NCBI GenBank assembly: GCA_002390205.1
Contig: DGOV01000123.1
Span: 1-31,129, forward strand
Direction of reading: 5' to 3'
Source of the DNA: Proteobacteria bacterium UBA4457
Lineage (GTDB): Bacteria; Pseudomonadota; Gammaproteobacteria; Ga0077536
DNA length: 31,129 nucleotides
The notes under the pieces are model-generated. The model was not told the DNA's origin, did not search any database, and saw only the letters and a program-made list of their open reading frames with translations. The position numbers were made by a program, and so were the translations under genes. Below are positions 13,907 to 22,811 of the stretch, in pieces (position 1 is the first letter of the stretch; each line of letters opens with the position of its first letter).

Positions 13907-16267
13907 TTAATACTGTGCACCAAAGTTAAACTGAAACTTCTGAACTTCATCGTACCACTCGTCTCTCAACGGGAACGCGTAGCTTACAGCTAGCATCCCA
14001 AATGGAGACATCCAGGAGGCAGAAACTCCGGTTGACATCCTCATGTCTGAGAACGAAAAGTTTTTGCTCATAGCCAGCGGCTCCCCATCCGCACCTCGCA
14101 CAAAATCACCTGTGTTTTCAACGAAGCTATAACCACTGTCACTCCAGACATTACCTGCGTCAATAAATCCAGAAAACCTTACAGATTTAAATTCGGCCAA
14201 GGCTGGCACTGGAATCAAGACCTCAGCATTAAAGACTACGGTGGTATGTCCCCCCAATGCGCGGCCATATAAGTCCTGGGGCCCCAAGGAGTGCTCATCA
14301 AACCCGCGCACAGTCCTAGGACCTCCGGCATAAAAATTCTCAAAGAAAGGCAGCTGACTCGTCCCTCCATAGGCTTCACCATAACCAACATGCCCCTTAA
14401 GAAGGCCAGTGAAACCTTTTCCTAAAGGACTGTATATCCTTCCATCATATTCCATTTTCCAATATTTAAGATCCCCTCCTGGTAAAGCGGCAATCGCCTG
14501 TATACGTTGCAACACGCCCCTATCCGGAAATATGCCGTCATTACGAGTATCGTAAGAATAAGACGTATTAAATTTTATACTGTTGTACTTATTCCCTTCT
14601 TGTCTCATGAAGGTAGCGATTATTGGATCGAGTAAATTGGGATCCGTATTAATTTCCGTTTGTTCAAAAGAAAGGCCAGTCATTATGTGATTATGTTCCG
14701 TGATCGGCAGCCCAAGCTTCACTCCCAATGAAATGCTTTCAGTTTCATACCTTGAAACTCGACGACGACCAGCATCGCTCTTGCTGTACATGACATCGAA
14801 TCCCCTAGCAACTCCATCTTCAGTCCAGAAAGGGTCCATGTACCCTAGTCGGAATGTCTTTTGAATATCACTGTTATTAAAGGCGAAATTAACGCTCTTT
14901 CCGCTTCCTAGAAAATTGTTCTGATTGACATTGGTATTCAGAATAAACCCAGCCGACTGGGAAAACCCAAAGCCCAGCATTAGATTGCCCGAAGGTCTCT
15001 CTACTACTGTAAAGTTAACATCTACTTGATCAGGAGTGCCTTCGACCGCGGGCGTTTCGACCGCGACATCCTCAAAATAACCGAGTCTTCTGAGACGCGT
15101 CTTACTCCGTTCAATTTTTTTAGTCGAGATCCAGCCACCCTCTAACTGTCTCATCTCTCTTCTCATAACTTCGTCGCGGGTCTTTGCATTTCCGAAAAAG
15201 TTCACGCGCCTAACGTAGGTACGCTGACCGGGATCTATAAAGTAAGTAATATCAACTGTACCCGTGTCTTCGTTAATTTGAGGTATTGCGTTACAGTTAG
15301 CAAAAGCATACCCCTCATTCCCAAGCCTATCAGTCACATTCTTACTGGTAGCCGTCAACGCCTTACGAGAGAAAACCATTCCTTTACGCGTAAATACCCA
15401 TCTAAACAACTCTGTCGGGGCTACAATCAAAGTTCCTGACAGTTTCACGTCCCCTATTAGATACCTGTCTCCCTCATCGATATTAATGGTGATATATACA
15501 TCCGATTTATCTGGCGTTATGGATACTTGCGTTGAGTCTATTGAAAAATTGATGAACCCAGTATCCAAATACAATGAACGTAAAGTCTCGAGATCCCCTG
15601 AAAGTTTCGACTTAGAATACTGGTCATCTTTTCTAAACCAACTAAGCATATTTGTAGTATTTAGCTTGAACAGCTCCTTGAGCTGCTCCGTTTCAAATGA
15701 TTTGTTTCCGATTATATTGATTTGTTTGATTTTAGCTGATGGGCCCTCTGAAATGTTGAAGTGAATAGCAACGGCTTCGTCTCCTGTAGGGATTACTTCT
15801 GTATCTAGTTTTACAGCGTATTTCCCATTCGCGAAATACTGTCGCTTAAGCTCTTGTATAACTTTATCTAATTTGGCGTCATTAAAGACCTCCCCTTCGG
15901 CAAACCCTGCCTCTGCGAGACCTTTTTCGAGATCTTCAGTCTTAATCGCGCTGTTGCCCTCAAAAACCAGCGCAGCTATCGTTTCACGTTCTATAATGGT
16001 TACTACTAGGACATCTCCGTCTCTATCTAACCTGACATCTTTGAACAGTCCTGTCTTATAGAGTGCACGTATAGCATCCCGCGCTCGGCGCTCATCAACC
16101 GTATCACCTATAGCAATTGGTAATTTATTGAAGATCGCACCTGCTGATATTCGGTCGAGCCCCTCCACGCGAATATCATCAACCACAAATGTCTCAACCG
16201 CCAATGCGCTTGCCATACTGAGTGTTAACAGAAGCCCTAAAATGTTTCGGGATATTCTAAATCGCAT
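13907..16267 (-). CDS. bamA: Outer membrane protein assembly factor BamA
   Basis: BamA is the core of the machine that inserts beta-barrel proteins into the outer membrane. The 786 residues comprise a signal peptide (cut near 'ALA-VETF', about residue 23), five POTRA domains (first 'FVVDDIRVEGLDRI', last with 'RRVNFFGNAKTRDEVMRREM') to about residue 425, and a 16-strand barrel. The barrel has the family's 'VRGF' motif in extracellular loop 6 ('GGPRTVRGFDEHSLGP') and ends in a C-terminal beta signal, 'FQFNFGAQY', with aromatic residues. E. coli BamA has 810. It lies 38 bases after rseP in the usual order. Confidence 0.97.
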   Translation of the reverse strand: MRFRISRNILGLLLTLSMASALAVETFVVDDIRVEGLDRISAGAIFNKLPIAIGDTVDERRARDAIRALYKTGLFKDVRLDRDGDVLVVTIIERETIAALVFEGNSAIKTEDLEKGLAEAGFAEGEVFNDAKLDKVIQELKRQYFANGKYAVKLDTEVIPTGDEAVAIHFNISEGPSAKIKQINIIGNKSFETEQLKELFKLNTTNMLSWFRKDDQYSKSKLSGDLETLRSLYLDTGFINFSIDSTQVSITPDKSDVYITINIDEGDRYLIGDVKLSGTLIVAPTELFRWVFTRKGMVFSRKALTATSKNVTDRLGNEGYAFANCNAIPQINEDTGTVDITYFIDPGQRTYVRRVNFFGNAKTRDEVMRREMRQLEGGWISTKKIERSKTRLRRLGYFEDVAVETPAVEGTPDQVDVNFTVVERPSGNLMLGFGFSQSAGFILNTNVNQNNFLGSGKSVNFAFNNSDIQKTFRLGYMDPFWTEDGVARGFDVMYSKSDAGRRRVSRYETESISLGVKLGLPITEHNHIMTGLSFEQTEINTDPNLLDPIIATFMRQEGNKYNSIKFNTSYSYDTRNDGIFPDRGVLQRIQAIAALPGGDLKYWKMEYDGRIYSPLGKGFTGLLKGHVGYGEAYGGTSQLPFFENFYAGGPRTVRGFDEHSLGPQDLYGRALGGHTTVVFNAEVLIPVPALAEFKSVRFSGFIDAGNVWSDSGYSFVENTGDFVRGADGEPLAMSKNFSFSDMRMSTGVSASWMSPFGMLAVSYAFPLRDEWYDEVQKFQFNFGAQY

Positions 16268-16305
16268 AATATTTTTCTTACTTTTTATCTTGTACCCATC
16301 AACAA

Positions 16306-17664
16306 TTATTGAAGACGCACGAGATCGTTATAAAATGCAGTCCCCATCAGTGCGATTAGTAAAACAAAACCAATCTGCTGCCCTATTACCTGAACACGCA
16401 CTGACACGGGTCGCCTACTTACAAATTCTATCAGGTAGTAGAGCAAGTGTCCTCCATCAAGCATCGGTATTGGCAAAAGATTTAAAATCCCTAAACTAAT
16501 GCTTATCAATGCCAAAAACTCTAAAAAGCGGGCGAGCCCCATCCCCGCTGATTGACCGGCATATTGCGCAATTGAAACAGGGCCACTTAGGTTTTTTGGC
16601 GAGATCTCTCCTGAAAGCATTTTGCCTATGAAACGCAGAGTCATCGTCGACATTGTCCAAGTACGTTCAACAGCCTGAGGAAATGCAGCTAAAATACTGA
16701 AATACTCCTTCGACATAGGTGCATACTCGAAATTTTCAGGAATTCTGACTTGGGCCCCGATTTTTCCGACCATCACTCCACCTTCTTCAACGGCATGCGG
16801 CCTAAGGATAAGTGTTCGGGTGTTTTCGCCTCGTCCAATATTAATGCGCAAATCCATATCTGCTCCCGAACGCACAATATCGACCCACTGCGTCCATGAC
16901 TTCACAGGAACACCGTCCGAAGCTAGGATTTTATCACCTGGAAGCAATCCTGCCACTTCCGCAGCACCTCCCACGATTACTTTATCAATCACGGGAGGTA
17001 AAATAGAATGTTTTATCGTCACTCCCATTGTTGTAAGTAGGTTTTTTTCCGCCAGGTCATCAAAATTTACCGATGAAAAATCAAAGGACGAAGAACGCCT
17101 AAACCCATTTTCATTGGTATATGTAAAAGGAACATTTCTTTTGTCAACAATTCCAGTAATTGATCTTTTAAGGACACCATCCCAAGTGTTTACTTTATAG
17201 CCATCAATCGAATCTATAACGTCGTTTGATTCCAATCCAGCCCTAAAAGCGATTGAGTTCGCGTCTACAGAGCCAACAATAGAACTTATCCCCGACGCTC
17301 CGATAACTAACATAGCCCAGTAAGCTATAACCGCAAATACAATATTAATGAATGGCCCTGCCCCCACGATAATTGTTCTTTGCAGAAGAGATTTCCGATT
17401 GAAGGCTCGCTCTTTCTCACAATCCTCTACAACGCCCTCTGCTTCGTCTAGCATGCGAACAAAGCCTCCAAGTGGAACTAAAGCTACGGAAAAAATGGTC
17501 TCCCCAATTTTTTTCTCTAGTATTACAGGACCAAAACCAAAAGAAAATCTGAGAACCTTAACACCTGCCCAACGAGCGGCACTGTAGTGTCCGAGCTCAT
17601 GGACACCAACTAGTACTCCTAAGGCAAGAAGAAAAAATATCCCTGAAAACAGGATTTCATTCAT
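16306..17664 (-). CDS. rseP: Site-2 protease RseP
   Basis: RseP is an inner-membrane zinc metalloprotease that cuts the anti-sigma factor RseA, already trimmed by DegS, to release sigma E during envelope stress; it also clears signal-peptide remnants. The 452 residues (E. coli 450) show the zinc motif 'HELGH' at residues 22-26, two PDZ domains (about 115-195 and 200-290, the second with 'VAGLLPGDKILASDG') and the C-terminal 'NLLPIPMLDGGHLLYY', whose Asp is the third zinc ligand. The ATG overlaps the dxr stop as ATGA. BamA, whose folding failures trigger sigma E, is next. Confidence 0.97.
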   Translation of the reverse strand: MNEILFSGIFFLLALGVLVGVHELGHYSAARWAGVKVLRFSFGFGPVILEKKIGETIFSVALVPLGGFVRMLDEAEGVVEDCEKERAFNRKSLLQRTIIVGAGPFINIVFAVIAYWAMLVIGASGISSIVGSVDANSIAFRAGLESNDVIDSIDGYKVNTWDGVLKRSITGIVDKRNVPFTYTNENGFRRSSSFDFSSVNFDDLAEKNLLTTMGVTIKHSILPPVIDKVIVGGAAEVAGLLPGDKILASDGVPVKSWTQWVDIVRSGADMDLRINIGRGENTRTLILRPHAVEEGGVMVGKIGAQVRIPENFEYAPMSKEYFSILAAFPQAVERTWTMSTMTLRFIGKMLSGEISPKNLSGPVSIAQYAGQSAGMGLARFLEFLALISISLGILNLLPIPMLDGGHLLYYLIEFVSRRPVSVRVQVIGQQIGFVLLIALMGTAFYNDLVRLQ

Positions 17665-18842
17665 GTTGCTGCATCCATAATTGAACCGACAAGCATCTGC
17701 CGAGTCATAAGATCTGCATCTAAGATTTTCTCTAAAGAATCAGCTTCTACTATGGAAGCATTTGATAGTGCTATTTCAATCAACAAAGGAATATCAGTAA
17801 ATGATATTTCGCCATCTAAAAATGCTGCTACTACCACTTCATTTGCCGCATTCATCACTGCAGGAGCAGTCCCTCCTCTCAAAAATGCATCTCGTGCAAG
17901 ATTTAAGCAAGGGAAATTAACATTGTCTGCTTTCTGAAAATCGAGTTGACTGACTGCAAATAAATCTAGGTTTCCAACTCCCGATTGCACTCGTTCGGGC
18001 CAAGCTAAGCTGTATGCTATTGGTGTCCTCATGTCTGGCTGCCCCATCTGAGCGATTACCGAGCCGTCAATGTACTGAACCATAGAATGAATTACGCTCT
18101 GAGGATGCACAACCACATTTATATTCTCCGGGGATACTCCGAAAAGCCAGCACGCTTCAATGACTTCTAACCCTTTATTCATCATAGTGGCAGAGTCAAC
18201 CGAGATTTTTTTTCCCATGTCCCAATTTGGATGAGCACATGCTTCTTCTGGTGTTACCAGACTAAGCTTCGCTTTGCTGAAATCTCTAAACGGTCCTCCT
18301 GATGCCGTGAGCAACAAGGACTCCACCCCATGCTTAACAACCTGCCCAGCATCATTTTTAGGAAGACATTGAAAGATTGCATTATGTTCACTGTCTATCG
18401 GCAGTAAATCGGCACCTGACGCCGCCACTTCATCCATGAAGAGCTGTCCAGACATAACTAATGCTTCTTTATTGGCGAGAAGCACCCGCTTTCCAGTTTT
18501 TGCCGCTGCTAAGGACGACAGGAGTCCAGCTGCGCCAACTATCCCAGCCATCACATAGTCAGTCCGGCTATCTGCTGAAACAAACTCAAGAGCTTTAGGA
18601 CCCGCCAACACCAAGATATCCGGTTGCTCATTTTTGAGACGTTTGCGCAGTGATTCAGCAGCAGCTTCATCGGCCATAACAGCATAGTCTGGCTGCCACG
18701 TCAGGCATTGAGAATACATCAGATCAACATTGAAGTTAGCAGTTAGCGCAAAGATGTGAAATTTTTCTGCCATTCGAGTAACAACATCCAGAGTATTAAC
18801 ACCGATTGTCCCCGTTGACCCTAGAATTGTTAAGTTAATCAT
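17661..18842 (-). CDS. dxr: 1-deoxy-D-xylulose 5-phosphate reductoisomerase
   Basis: Dxr (IspC) converts DXP to methylerythritol 4-phosphate with NADPH, the committed step of bacterial isoprenoid synthesis and the target of fosmidomycin. The 393 residues (E. coli 398) include the NADPH-binding 'ILGSTGTIG' at the N-terminus, 'PIDSEHNAIFQCL' with metal-binding acids, and 'VHPQSVIHSMVQYIDGSVIAQ' with the active-site loop. I use ATG 18842, which overlaps the cdsA stop as ATGA; an upstream ATG at 18896 would push 54 bases into cdsA and add residues the family lacks. UppS two genes upstream uses the products of this pathway. Confidence 0.96.
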   Translation of the reverse strand: MINLTILGSTGTIGVNTLDVVTRMAEKFHIFALTANFNVDLMYSQCLTWQPDYAVMADEAAAESLRKRLKNEQPDILVLAGPKALEFVSADSRTDYVMAGIVGAAGLLSSLAAAKTGKRVLLANKEALVMSGQLFMDEVAASGADLLPIDSEHNAIFQCLPKNDAGQVVKHGVESLLLTASGGPFRDFSKAKLSLVTPEEACAHPNWDMGKKISVDSATMMNKGLEVIEACWLFGVSPENINVVVHPQSVIHSMVQYIDGSVIAQMGQPDMRTPIAYSLAWPERVQSGVGNLDLFAVSQLDFQKADNVNFPCLNLARDAFLRGGTAPAVMNAANEVVVAAFLDGEISFTDIPLLIEIALSNASIVEADSLEKILDADLMTRQMLVGSIMDAAT

Positions 18843-19660
18843 GCAATGTATCCTACGTGGAGCAATGCGCAAAGGTAGACCGGAGCTGCCGAACATAGAC
18901 TGTCCAAACGATCAAGGATTCCACCATGACCGGGTAATACAGACCCGCTATTTTTAACCTTACGAAAACGCTTTATCATGCTTTCAAACAAATCTCCGAC
19001 CACTGCCGCTAAAGTAGTCATGGCTACAACAGCATTCCAAATATATAAATTAAGAGTGGGGCTAACAAGATAAAGTAGATTCCCTATAACCATAGCCCCC
19101 GAAACGCCAAATATTAGTCCTTCCCATGTCTTTCCAGGGCTAACCTTATCCATCAACTTGTGACGACCGAATAATTTCCCCCCAACGAAAGCGAATATAT
19201 CGGCGCAGCTTACCACAAGAACCAATGACAAAAGAAAATATAAATGAGAAATTTTAATCGTCATTACTGAGACGGCCATAGGCACAAGGACTAATGCGCC
19301 AACAATCCCCAACATTATCTTATTGGTAATTATTCCTTTACCAGTTTTTTGGTACAAGGCAAGCCAAAAAAGAGCCGCAAGCCAAAGCATTAATATCAAG
19401 TATGCAGCTAGCTGCCGATTTTCTGCAGCTACCGTAATCAAGTCTAAAACTACAACTGAAACAATACAGAGTGCCAACGAATATAGACTCTTCCCGAAGA
19501 TTGATTGCAGACCGGAAAGTCCGCCCCACTCAATTCCTGCGAGAAACAAAACTGTTAAAAAAAATATCCAGGCAACTAGATCTTGGGCCATTAGACCAAA
19601 AAAAGCGAACGCTGCGAAAGCAAAGACCCCAGTTAATAAACGACTACTTAATAATCTCAT
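18839..19660 (-). CDS. cdsA: Phosphatidate cytidylyltransferase
   Basis: CdsA makes CDP-diacylglycerol from phosphatidic acid and CTP, the precursor of all phospholipids, in the inner membrane. It has 273 residues and about eight hydrophobic helices. The C-terminal signature is recognisable: 'GDLFESMIKRFRKVKNSG' followed by 'LPGHGGILDRLDS'. The family pattern usually has Lys-Asp where this protein has Lys-Asn; the nearby catalytic Asp residues of 'LDRLD' are kept, so I still expect an active enzyme. 'SPGKTWEGLIFG' is also conserved. It ends in an ATGA overlap with dxr and lies 56 bases after uppS. Confidence 0.94.
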   Translation of the reverse strand: MRLLSSRLLTGVFAFAAFAFFGLMAQDLVAWIFFLTVLFLAGIEWGGLSGLQSIFGKSLYSLALCIVSVVVLDLITVAAENRQLAAYLILMLWLAALFWLALYQKTGKGIITNKIMLGIVGALVLVPMAVSVMTIKISHLYFLLSLVLVVSCADIFAFVGGKLFGRHKLMDKVSPGKTWEGLIFGVSGAMVIGNLLYLVSPTLNLYIWNAVVAMTTLAAVVGDLFESMIKRFRKVKNSGSVLPGHGGILDRLDSLCSAAPVYLCALLHVGYIA

Positions 19661-19716
19661 CTATTACTCGCGTCTATCGCACCAATTGATGAAGAAGTAT
19701 CCCTTTATAACTCTTC

Positions 19717-20448
19717 TCAACAAAGAACTCCATCATCACCTAACAAGCCGCCAAAACGTCGTTGCCGGTTACTGTAACTAGTAATGGCATCAGTCAGGTG
19801 GTTCTCATGAAAATCTGGCCACAGGCAATCTACAAAATACAACTCTGTATAAGCCATCTGCCACAGATAGTAATTACTCAAGCGATGCTCGCCTCCGGCT
19901 CGGATAAACAAATCTGGTGAAGAATCGGGAGACAACTGCATAAACTCGTCAAAAAATCCCTCATTAATTTCCTCAGGGAGTAAAGAACCATCAACCACTT
20001 GTTCCGCAATTAATTTCGCAGCCCGAGCTATTTCCCATTTACCACCATAATTAACAGCTAGTACCAAATGCATACGATCACACTCTCGAGTCTTGTTTTC
20101 TATATTTCTAATTGCTTCTTTAAGATCGATAGAGAATGGTTCGCGATCACCTATCACGCTTACTCTCACACCATTTTCAAACAAAGATGCTCTTTCAGAA
20201 TTAATTGAAGTTACCAAGAGCGTCATCAGAAATTGCACTTCAGATGGAGGCCTCCGCCAATTTTCACTACTAAATGCAAAGAGGGATAGGGTATCAATTC
20301 CTTTTTTTATGCAGGCCTCAACCACCCGTCTCGCAGCATCAATGCCTTCTTTATGGCCATTTAGTCGATTAAGCCCGCGCCTCTCGGCCCATCGCCCGTT
20401 TCCGTCCATAACGATTGCTATATGTTTAGGCATATCGCGATTAGTCAT
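19717..20448 (-). CDS. uppS: Undecaprenyl diphosphate synthase
   Basis: UppS (IspU) adds eight isopentenyl units in cis to farnesyl diphosphate, making the C55 carrier lipid for peptidoglycan and O-antigen. The 243 residues contain the catalytic 'IAIVMDGNGRWAERRG' at the start, 'FAFSSENWRRP', and 'PDLFIRAGGEHRLSNYYLWQMAY' near the end, then 'LWPDF'. Many homologues have Thr where this has Ala in 'RAGGEH'; the phosphate-binding Arg and the Glu are present. I start at ATG 20448; the codon just before it is GTG, an equally possible start. frr precedes it by 78 bases. Confidence 0.95.
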   Translation of the reverse strand: MTNRDMPKHIAIVMDGNGRWAERRGLNRLNGHKEGIDAARRVVEACIKKGIDTLSLFAFSSENWRRPPSEVQFLMTLLVTSINSERASLFENGVRVSVIGDREPFSIDLKEAIRNIENKTRECDRMHLVLAVNYGGKWEIARAAKLIAEQVVDGSLLPEEINEGFFDEFMQLSPDSSPDLFIRAGGEHRLSNYYLWQMAYTELYFVDCLWPDFHENHLTDAITSYSNRQRRFGGLLGDDGVLC

Positions 20449-20526
20449 CACGGCTTCTCTGGAATGGAATGGAAGTTGAGATGAAAACTCATTAGTTCGA
20501 CTGAGACTCCTTAATTTAATTAATTC

Positions 20527-21081
20527 CTAGATCTCAACGATTTCTTTCTCTTTCTGGACCACCATGTCATCAATTAACTTCACATGTTCATCAGTGATTT
20601 TTTGTGTCTCAACGTCTCCCGACCGCTCATCATCCTCAGAAATTTCTTTATTCTTTTTAAGATCTTTGAGCTTGCTTAAATTGTCACGTCGGATGTTTCT
20701 CACGGCAACTTTTGCTTGCTCCGCTTCACTTTTTAAAATTTTAACCAATGCCTGTCGTCGCTCTTCAGTCAAGGGGGGAACCGGGACACGAATAACTGTA
20801 CCCGCGGTGTTAGGATTAAGCCCTAAATCTGAATTCAGTATAGATTTCTCAATTAATTTTACTGCACCTGCATCCCACACCGTGATTAGCAAGGTTCGAG
20901 AGTCCTCCAAACTTACACTGGCTGTCTGTGTAATTGGCGTACTAGTTCCATAATAATCCACCATTAAATGTTCTAATAAACTGGGATGTGCTCTTCCCGT
21001 CCTCACTCGTGAAATATCAGACTTGAATGCTTCCACACTTTTACCCATCCGTCTTTTTGCATCTTCAAAGATTTTATTCAC
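20527..21081 (-). CDS. frr: Ribosome recycling factor
   Basis: RRF, with EF-G, splits the post-termination ribosome so it can be reused. The 184 residues (E. coli 185) match over the whole length: 'RRMGKSVEAFKSDISRVRTGRAHPSLL', 'YYGTSTPITQTASVSLEDSRTL', 'PVPPLTEERRQALVKI' and 'VAVRNIRRDNLSKLK'. The start is a GTG at 21081 with AGAGGA almost touching it; the next Met is inside the conserved helix, so GTG is favoured. The gene follows the pyrH stop by five bases, suggesting coupled translation. Confidence 0.97.
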   Translation of the reverse strand: MNKIFEDAKRRMGKSVEAFKSDISRVRTGRAHPSLLEHLMVDYYGTSTPITQTASVSLEDSRTLLITVWDAGAVKLIEKSILNSDLGLNPNTAGTVIRVPVPPLTEERRQALVKILKSEAEQAKVAVRNIRRDNLSKLKDLKKNKEISEDDERSGDVETQKITDEHVKLIDDMVVQKEKEIVEI

Positions 21082-21086
21082 TTCCT

Positions 21087-21821
21087 CTACCCCTCACTAG
21101 TTACCAGTGTTCCAACTTGTTCCCCAAGAGCTGCAGCCAGAAATGAACCCGGTCTGGTCATGTCTACGACCCTAAGCGGCATAGAATTTTCCCTGCATAA
21201 AACTATTGCGGTGGCATCCATAACCTGCAATTTTTGATCCAACACTTGGTCATAATGAAGCACATCATAGCGCTCAGCCGACGGGTCTAGCTTTGGATCT
21301 GCTGAGTATATCCCATCTACTTTCGTCGCCTTAATAAGAAGGTCGGCGTTTATTTCTATAGCGCGAAGGCTCGCAGCAGAGTCGGTGGTAAAAAAGGGAT
21401 TCCCTGTCCCGGCAGCCATTACAACTACCCTTCCTTTTTCCAGATGCCTCACTGCACGACGTCTGATATAGTCTTCACATACTTCATTTATTTTGATTGC
21501 CGACATAACTCTAGCCGACATGCCTGTTCGTTCTAGCGAATCTTGGATAGCTAAAGCGTTAACAACTGTGGCAAGCATTCCCATTTGGTCAGCTGTTACC
21601 CGGTCTATACCTCCAGCCGCTAATCCTGCCCCTCTAAAAATATTACCTCCGCCAATGACGATGGCCACTTGAACTTTTTGGGTGACTAACGCTCGTATCT
21701 CTTCACTAACTTGGCCAATAACTACCGGATCTATTCCATAGGATTCCGCTCCAAGCAAGGCTTCTCCACTAAGCTTCACCAAGACTCTTTTATACTGCAA
21801 ACCTTCATTAGATTGTCGCAT
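21087..21821 (-). CDS. pyrH: UMP kinase
   Basis: PyrH phosphorylates UMP to UDP, the entry to UTP and CTP pools, and in gammaproteobacteria is activated by GTP and inhibited by UTP. The 244 residues (E. coli 241) show the amino-acid-kinase fold: 'RVLVKLSGEALLG' near the start, 'VAIVIGGGNIFRG', 'DQMGMLATVVNALAIQDSL', 'AAGTGNPFFTTDSAA' and 'TKVDGIYSADP'. The ATG at 21821 lies 31 bases after tsf. Gene order tsf-pyrH-frr is standard. Confidence 0.97.
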   Translation of the reverse strand: MRQSNEGLQYKRVLVKLSGEALLGAESYGIDPVVIGQVSEEIRALVTQKVQVAIVIGGGNIFRGAGLAAGGIDRVTADQMGMLATVVNALAIQDSLERTGMSARVMSAIKINEVCEDYIRRRAVRHLEKGRVVVMAAGTGNPFFTTDSAASLRAIEINADLLIKATKVDGIYSADPKLDPSAERYDVLHYDQVLDQKLQVMDATAIVLCRENSMPLRVVDMTRPGSFLAAALGEQVGTLVTSEG

Positions 21822-21852
21822 CTATTGAGTTCTCCAAATCCACTTACCTAAC

Positions 21853-22740
21853 CTAAGTCTCTCCAGCAGCCTTTGCTTGCGCCATAACTTCTTCGGCAAA
21901 ATTCTCTTCTTTTTTCTCAATCCCCTCACCTAACTCATAACGCGTAAATTTTCTCACGCGAGCAGATTTTGATGCAAGCAATTCTCCCACAGTCTGGTCA
22001 GGACTACGAACGTAAGGTTGTCCCATTAGCGTTATTTCAGCTTTATACTTTCTAATTCGCCCCTCCACCATTTTTTCAATTATGTTTTGAGGTTTTCCTG
22101 ACTCTTCGGCTTGAGCTTGAAAGATCGCCATCTCACTCTCTATCACTGCAGTAGGAATCTGGTCATCATCAATGCAAACCGGACTACTAGCAGCTATATG
22201 CATAGCTATTCCTCTAGACAGCTCAGGCTCGCCGCCTTCCATAGTCACTAGTACACCAATACGATCTCCATGAAGATAAGAGTCTAGAACGACCGACCCA
22301 GCAGTCTGTTCAGTTACGAACCTTCTAACACCAATATTTTCACCAACGACACTAATCAATTCTAATCTCTTATCCTCAATTGTCTTACCATCACTGCAAG
22401 AACAAGCCTGCAGAGACTCAGCACTATCAGGAGCTTGTTCCATAATAGTTTTTGCCACGAGCTCGCAAAACTTAAGAAAATTGGAGTCTTTAGCCACAAA
22501 ATCTGTTTCAGAATTTACTTCTGCCATAACAGTTAAATCTTTGTCTGAAACAACAATGATTTTACCTTCTGCCGCAATTCTTCCAGCTTTTTTTGCAGCT
22601 TTAGCGGCACCTGTCTTTCTCAGATGGTCCATTGCTTTTTCAATATTCCCATCTGTCTCAACAAGTGCTCTCTTACATTCCATCATTCCAGCTCCGGATC
22701 TATCCCGGAGCTCTTTAACCATGCTTGCATTGATTGTCAT
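21853..22740 (-). CDS. tsf: Elongation factor Ts
   Basis: EF-Ts is the nucleotide exchange factor that removes GDP from EF-Tu. The 295 residues (E. coli 283) have the N-terminal UBA-like domain 'VKELRDRSGAGMMECKRAL', the core motif 'ETDFVAKDSNF' that contacts EF-Tu, and the dimerisation region ending in 'FTRYELGEGIEKK'. A short Cys-Ser-Cys segment near residues 108-110 ('ACSCSDGK') is unusual and of no known role. It follows rpsB by 71 bases; a small hairpin (CCTTC/GAAGG, about 22767-22780) lies in that gap, where E. coli has an attenuator, but no U tract follows. Confidence 0.97.
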   Translation of the reverse strand: MTINASMVKELRDRSGAGMMECKRALVETDGNIEKAMDHLRKTGAAKAAKKAGRIAAEGKIIVVSDKDLTVMAEVNSETDFVAKDSNFLKFCELVAKTIMEQAPDSAESLQACSCSDGKTIEDKRLELISVVGENIGVRRFVTEQTAGSVVLDSYLHGDRIGVLVTMEGGEPELSRGIAMHIAASSPVCIDDDQIPTAVIESEMAIFQAQAEESGKPQNIIEKMVEGRIRKYKAEITLMGQPYVRSPDQTVGELLASKSARVRKFTRYELGEGIEKKEENFAEEVMAQAKAAGET

Positions 22741-22811
22741 TATTAATAGCCTTTTTTTGTTTACCTACCTTCTATCGAAGGCGTTGCTTCGAAGTCACCC
22801 GTCAAAATAGC

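Noticed and set aside
16128..16499. 123-codon + strand open frame across the bamA-rseP junction
   Set aside because: Antisense to both genes and without a family match.
17661..18896. Longer Dxr from the ATG at 18896
   Set aside because: It would overlap cdsA by 58 bases and add a segment before the conserved NADPH motif; the ATGA overlap start at 18842 fits the family length.
19323..19781. 152-codon + strand open frame opposite cdsA and uppS
   Set aside because: It is antisense to two well-supported genes; length alone is not evidence.
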